Shown in pieces: positions 52,315-56,165 of a DNA stretch of 56,165 nucleotides. Numbering within the stretch: the stretch's first letter is position 1; each line of letters starts with the position of its first letter. Made by a program: the position numbers and the translations under genes. The stretch comes from Litchfieldella anticariensis FP35 = DSM 16096 (GTDB taxonomy: Bacteria; Pseudomonadota; Gammaproteobacteria; Pseudomonadales; Halomonadaceae). The notes beneath the pieces were generated by a model, which ran no database searches, was not told where the DNA came from, and worked only from the letters and a program-made list of their open reading frames with translations. The stretch spans positions 558,224 to 614,388 of the forward strand of contig NZ_KE332392.1 of NCBI RefSeq assembly GCF_000409775.1, written 5' to 3'.

Positions 52315-53217
52315 ATGACTCGCCAGACTCCCGGCGCGCGCTTTCGCGCCGCTCTCGATGCTTGCCGCCCACTACCCATTGTCGGAACGATCAATGCCTA
52401 TACGGCGATGATGGCCGAGCGGGTCGGTCATCGCGCGATCTATCTTTCGGGTGGTGGTGTGGCCAATGCTTCCTTCGGTCTGCCTGACTTGGGTATGACC
52501 ACCATGAATGATGTGCTCGAAGACGCTCGGCGCATCACGGGAGCCAGCGAATTGCCACTGCTGGTGGATATCGATACCGGCTGGGGTGGGGCTTTCAATA
52601 TCGCTCGCACCATCAAGGAGATGCAGCGTGCCGGCGTGGCCGCCGTGCATCTCGAGGATCAAGTGGCGCAGAAACGTTGCGGTCACCGTCCCAACAAAGC
52701 GATCGTCTCCAAGCAGGAAATGGTCGATCGCATCAAGGCAGCAGTCGATGCGAAAGTCGACCCGGATTTCTATCTGATCGCTCGCACCGATGCCTTTCAG
52801 AAGGAAGGGCTGGCAGCAGCCATTGAGCGTGCCAATGCCTGCATCGACGCTGGAGCCGACGCGATCTTTGCTGAGGCCGTACATAGTCTCGACGATTACC
52901 AGGCGTTTTGTGAAGGGGTCAAAGCCCCGATCCTGGCCAATATCACAGAGTTTGGTGCCACTCCCTTGTTTACCCAGCAAGAGTTGGATGTCGCCGGCTG
53001 TCGCATGGTGCTCTACCCACTTTCGGCATTCCGTGCCATGAATGCGGCAGCGCTCAAGGTCTATCGCAGTATCCACGAGCAAGGCCATCAGCGTGATGTG
53101 ATCGACTTGATGCAGACTCGTGAGGAGCTTTACGACTTCCTCAACTACCACGATTTCGAGCGCAAGCTCGATGCCTTGTTTGCGGAACAAAGTGGTGCTG
53201 ATCAGGGTGATTCCTGA
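52315..53217 (+). CDS. prpB: 2-methylisocitrate lyase
   Basis: 300 residues of the isocitrate lyase superfamily. [26 protein letters not shown], the [15 protein letters not shown] loop with the catalytic Cys (KRCGH), and the RTDAF stretch identify PrpB. It splits 2-methylisocitrate to pyruvate and succinate. AGGAGA lies nine bases before the ATG, 14 bases after the regulator stop. Confidence 0.95.
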   Translation: MTRQTPGARFRAALDACRPLPIVGTINAYTAMMAERVGHRAIYLSGGGVANASFGLPDLGMTTMNDVLEDARRITGASELPLLVDIDTGWGGAFNIARTIKEMQRAGVAAVHLEDQVAQKRCGHRPNKAIVSKQEMVDRIKAAVDAKVDPDFYLIARTDAFQKEGLAAAIERANACIDAGADAIFAEAVHSLDDYQAFCEGVKAPILANITEFGATPLFTQQELDVAGCRMVLYPLSAFRAMNAAALKVYRSIHEQGHQRDVIDLMQTREELYDFLNYHDFERKLDALFAEQSGADQGDS

Positions 53218-53274
53218 ACGCCCGATAACAAACACAATCTCGGTATATCCGTTTTGTTCAGTAGGAGATACGCC

Positions 53275-54402
53275 ATGGCTGAAAAAACGCCGGTAAGCAC
53301 TGGGCTACGTGGTCAAAGTGCTGGTAGCACGGCCTTGTGTACCGTTGGCAAGAGCGGTTCGGGGCTGACTTATCGTGGCTATGATATCCACGACTTGGCT
53401 GAGCATGCTGGCTTCGAAGAAGTGGCCTACCTCCTGCTCAAGGGGAAGTTGCCGACCCAGTCCGAGTTGGATGCCTATGTTGCCAAGCTGAGAGGGTTGC
53501 GCGATCTTCCGCAGCCGCTCAAGGCGGTTCTCGAGCAGATACCCGCCGATGCCCACCCCATGGATGTGATGCGTACCGGGGCCTCGATGCTTGGCAATCT
53601 GGAAACCGAACAGAGCTTCGATCAGCAGCAAGAGGCAGCTGACCGGCTGTTGGCAGTGTTGCCATCGATCATTTGCTATTGGTACCGCTATTCACACGAT
53701 GGCGTGCGCATCGATACCGACGTCGATGACGAGTCGATCGGTGGACACTTCCTGCATCTACTGCATGGCAAGCCAGCGTCCGAGTTGCACGCCAAAGTGA
53801 TGAACGTGTCGCTAATTCTGTATGCCGAGCATGAATTCAATGCCTCGACCTTCAACGCCCGGGTCTGTGCTTCGACTCTCTCGGATATTCATTCCTGTGT
53901 GACGGGAGCCATTGGCACGCTACGGGGGCCATTACACGGTGGGGCCAACGAAGCCGCGATGGCGATGATCGATGAGTGGCAAACCCCTGACGAGGCCGAG
54001 CGTGGGATTCTTGGCATGCTCGAACGCAAGGAGAAGATCATGGGGTTCGGGCATGCGATCTACAGGGAGTCCGATCCACGTAACGCACTCATCAAGCAGT
54101 GGTCGAAAAAGTTGGCCAAGGACGTGGGCGATACCCGGCTCTATCCTGTCTCGGTACGTTGTGAAGAGGTGATGTGGCGCGAGAAGAAGCTATTCTGCAA
54201 TGCTGACTTCTTTCATGCCAGTGCCTACCACTTCATGGGTATCCCCACCAAGCTGTTCACACCGATTTTTGTCTGTTCACGGGTTACTGGCTGGTGCGCT
54301 CACGTTTTCGAACAGCGTGAAGGCAACCGAATCATTCGCCCAAGTGCAGATTATGTTGGGCCAGAGCATCAGCAATGGCTGCCAATCGAGCAGCGCCACT
54401 GA
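53275..54402 (+). CDS. prpC: 2-methylcitrate synthase
   Basis: 375 residues of the citrate synthase family, shorter than GltA, as PrpC usually is. The catalytic residues are seen in GPLHGGANE (His), GFGHAIYRESDPR (His) and the late Asp in FFHASAYHFMGIP-type context. It condenses propionyl-CoA with oxaloacetate. AGGAGA supports ATG 53275; an in-frame ATG at 53254 is rejected. Confidence 0.94.
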   Translation: MAEKTPVSTGLRGQSAGSTALCTVGKSGSGLTYRGYDIHDLAEHAGFEEVAYLLLKGKLPTQSELDAYVAKLRGLRDLPQPLKAVLEQIPADAHPMDVMRTGASMLGNLETEQSFDQQQEAADRLLAVLPSIICYWYRYSHDGVRIDTDVDDESIGGHFLHLLHGKPASELHAKVMNVSLILYAEHEFNASTFNARVCASTLSDIHSCVTGAIGTLRGPLHGGANEAAMAMIDEWQTPDEAERGILGMLERKEKIMGFGHAIYRESDPRNALIKQWSKKLAKDVGDTRLYPVSVRCEEVMWREKKLFCNADFFHASAYHFMGIPTKLFTPIFVCSRVTGWCAHVFEQREGNRIIRPSADYVGPEHQQWLPIEQRH

Positions 54403-54439
54403 ATAGAGCACGGCTTGTTATTGATCCAAAGGAAACCTT

Positions 54440-55924
54440 ATGAGTGCCAACGTTGACCTGAATGAACGTCCGGATTACGACGTCGAGCTACAAAAGATCG
54501 CTGACTATGTCCTCAGCTATAAGATCGAAAGCCCCGAGGCGCTGGGCACGGCACGTAACTGTCTGATGGATACTCTCGGCTGTGGCCTATTGGCGCTGCG
54601 TTTTCCTGAATGCACCAAGCACTTGGGGCCTGTCGTCGAGGGTACGGTGGTACCCCATGGTGCTCGTGTCCCCGGTACCTCATATCGTCTTGATCCCGTC
54701 AAGGCCGCCTGGGACATAGGCTGCATCATTCGCTGGCTGGACTACAACGATACTTGGCTAGCAGCCGAGTGGGGGCACCCATCCGATAATCTGGGCGGTA
54801 TCCTGGCCGTAGCCGATCATCTTTCCCAGAAGCGAGTCGCCCAAGGAGATGCCCCGCTGACCATGCGCGAGGTGCTCGAGGCCATGATCATGGCCCATGA
54901 GATTCAGGGTGTGATCGCATTGGAAAACTCCTTCAATCGTGTCGGGCTTGATCACGTGGTATTGGTCAAGGTGGCCTCTACCGCAGTGACAGCCAAGCTG
55001 ATGGGGGCCGATCGTGAGCAATTGCTGGCAGCGTTGTCGCATGCCTGGGTCGACGGCCAAAGCCTGAGAACTTATCGCCATGCGCCCAATGCCGGTTCCC
55101 GCAAGTCCTGGGCGGCGGGTGATGCTACCTCGCGTGCCGTGCGCCTGGCTGATATTGCAATGCGTGGCGAGATGGGAATTCCGGGGGTCTTATCCGCTCC
55201 ACAGTGGGGCTTCTACGATGTGCTGTTCTCCAAGACCAATAAGGACCAGCAAATCAAACAGGAAGCTCAACGTCGGTTCTCTTTCAGCCAGGATTATGGC
55301 TCCTATGTGATGGAGAACGTGCTGTTCAAGATCTCGTTCCCGGCTGAGTTCCACTCTCAGACCGCCTGTGAGGCGGCAGTCACATTGCACCCTCAGGTCA
55401 AGGATCGACTTGGCGATATCGACAAGATCGTCATTACGACCCACGAATCTGCTATCCGAATCATCTCCAAGGTTGGTGAGTTGGCCAATCCGGCTGATCG
55501 GGATCACTGTCTGCAATACATGACGGCGGTACCACTTGCGTTTGGGAGTCTTGTAGCAGAGCACTACGAGGATGACTTTCACAGGGCAAATCCGATCATC
55601 GACGAACTGCGCGAGAAAATGGAAATCGTCGAGGACGAACGCTACACACGTGAATACCTGGAGCCCGACAAGCGTTCGATCGCCAATGCTGTCCAGGTAT
55701 TCTTCAAGGACGGCAGCAAGACCGAAAAAGTCGCGGTGGAATATCCCATCGGGCATCGTCGGCGTCGCGCGGAGGGCATTCCATTGCTGGAAGAGAAGTT
55801 CAGGGCCAACTTGGCTACACGCTTCCCGGCACGCCGCTGTGAAGAGATTTTCGGGTTGTGCAAGGATCAGAAAGAGCTTGAGGCCACGCCGGTCAATCGG
55901 TTCGTCGATTTGTTCGTGGTATGA
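54440..55924 (+). CDS. prpD: 2-methylcitrate dehydratase (MmgE/PrpD family)
   Basis: 494 residues, close to E. coli PrpD (483). Family stretches such as [42 protein letters not shown] and [15 protein letters not shown] are present. It dehydrates 2-methylcitrate without an iron-sulfur cluster. The operon here has prpD and no acnD/prpF pair within the window; prpE (propionyl-CoA synthetase) is not seen either and may lie elsewhere. AAAGGAAA precedes the ATG. Confidence 0.94.
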   Translation: MSANVDLNERPDYDVELQKIADYVLSYKIESPEALGTARNCLMDTLGCGLLALRFPECTKHLGPVVEGTVVPHGARVPGTSYRLDPVKAAWDIGCIIRWLDYNDTWLAAEWGHPSDNLGGILAVADHLSQKRVAQGDAPLTMREVLEAMIMAHEIQGVIALENSFNRVGLDHVVLVKVASTAVTAKLMGADREQLLAALSHAWVDGQSLRTYRHAPNAGSRKSWAAGDATSRAVRLADIAMRGEMGIPGVLSAPQWGFYDVLFSKTNKDQQIKQEAQRRFSFSQDYGSYVMENVLFKISFPAEFHSQTACEAAVTLHPQVKDRLGDIDKIVITTHESAIRIISKVGELANPADRDHCLQYMTAVPLAFGSLVAEHYEDDFHRANPIIDELREKMEIVEDERYTREYLEPDKRSIANAVQVFFKDGSKTEKVAVEYPIGHRRRRAEGIPLLEEKFRANLATRFPARRCEEIFGLCKDQKELEATPVNRFVDLFVV

Positions 55925-55943
55925 GCATGTTAACCGATAAGGG

Positions 55944-55957
55944 ATGACGTTCGTCAT
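55944..55957 (+). other. Short hairpin after prpD
   Basis: Arms ATGACG and CGTCAT with a two-base spacer, 20 bases after the prpD stop. It may mark the operon end but is short and has no T-run. Confidence 0.35.
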
Positions 55958-56092
55958 TGGTGGGTGAGGGCAGCCCGCTTCAGGGATGTCGCGGTGTTGC
56001 CTCGGTGGGGATACAGCATGTCCCGAAGTCATGTTTTTGCTACAAATCATGGCGTCTTTGAATGTCATGGACTATATTTTTCATCCTAGGTC

Positions 56093-56121
56093 TTGAACAT
56101 GGCCTGGGAAATCCGTAAAGT
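56093..56121 (+). promoter_or_regulatory. Strong promoter with GC-rich discriminator at the window end
   Basis: TTGAAC (56093-56098) and TAAAGT (56116-56121) are exactly 17 bases apart. The bases after the -10 (ACGCATCCGC) are GC-rich, the type of discriminator seen at stringently controlled rRNA and tRNA promoters. No gene start follows within the remaining 44 bases. A stable-RNA operon beginning just outside the window is a reasonable inference. Confidence 0.55.
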
Positions 56122-56165
56122 ACGCATCCGCTGCTGACGACGGGCACACGTTGTTGGCGGTGGAG

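Noticed and set aside
55190-56068. 292-residue frame antisense to prpD reaching into the end gap
   Set aside because: Almost entirely opposite prpD, no ribosome site and no family pattern.

Overview
This 56 kb window is chromosomal DNA, moderately GC-rich, from a gammaproteobacterium. The most likely family is Halomonadaceae (Halomonas or a close relative). That placement is an inference from gene content and order: the lnt-corC-ybeY-ybeZ-miaB run, smrB-prmB-aroC, a long class I PHA synthase with a Ser-Tyr-Cys-Ile-Gly-Gly box next to a phasin, gph-trpE with separate trpG-trpD-trpC, and a GntR-led prpBCD operon. I see no CRISPR array, tRNA, rRNA, phage or insertion sequence inside the window.

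Region 1 (1-7.9 kb) is a hexuronate oxidation island. The 3' end of an alpha-ketoglutarate-semialdehyde dehydrogenase is followed by a TRAP transporter (dctPQM), a galactarolactone cycloisomerase (gci), a galactarolactone isomerase (gli), a uronate dehydrogenase (udh) and a FadR-type regulator. Together they would import galacturonate or glucuronate, oxidise it to an aldarolactone, isomerise and open the lactone, and finish at 2-oxoglutarate. The missing dehydratase (kdgD) probably lies just upstream of the window.

Region 2 (8-14 kb) has a putative tiny membrane protein, three serine hydrolases in a row, smrB, prmB and aroC. Region 3 (13.9-17.1 kb) is a polyhydroxyalkanoate locus: a small conserved protein, a phasin and phaC. 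Region 4 (17.1-25.4 kb) holds the conserved lnt, corC, ybeY, ybeZ and miaB genes on the minus strand, then a DUF1820 gene, a YgiM-like SH3 protein, tpm and a YajG-type lipoprotein.

Region 5 (25.4-35.9 kb) is mixed metabolism: aspA, an MFS transporter, ggt, rpe, a GIY-YIG protein, mscS, a PQQ-type sugar dehydrogenase, type II NADH dehydrogenase and gph. Region 6 (35.9-40.2 kb) is tryptophan synthesis, with a leader peptide (trpL) ahead of trpE, then trpG, trpD and trpC. Region 7 (40.3-51.3 kb) has a DUF2905 protein, a large YdiJ-like D-2-hydroxyacid dehydrogenase, serS followed directly by a heptamer tandem repeat, a SIMPL protein, an AI-2E family permease, trxA, cysB, cysH (PAPS type) and pabB. 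Region 8 (51.5-55.9 kb) is the 2-methylcitrate cycle: a GntR regulator with a perfect palindromic operator in its own promoter, then prpB, prpC and prpD. The last 75 bases carry a strong promoter with a GC-rich discriminator, which may drive a stable-RNA operon just outside the window.

Most genes are well-known families. The least explained items are the putative 33-residue membrane protein, the small protein ahead of the phasin, the palindromes in the pha and sulfur regions, and the simple-sequence repeats beside phaC/lnt and serS.
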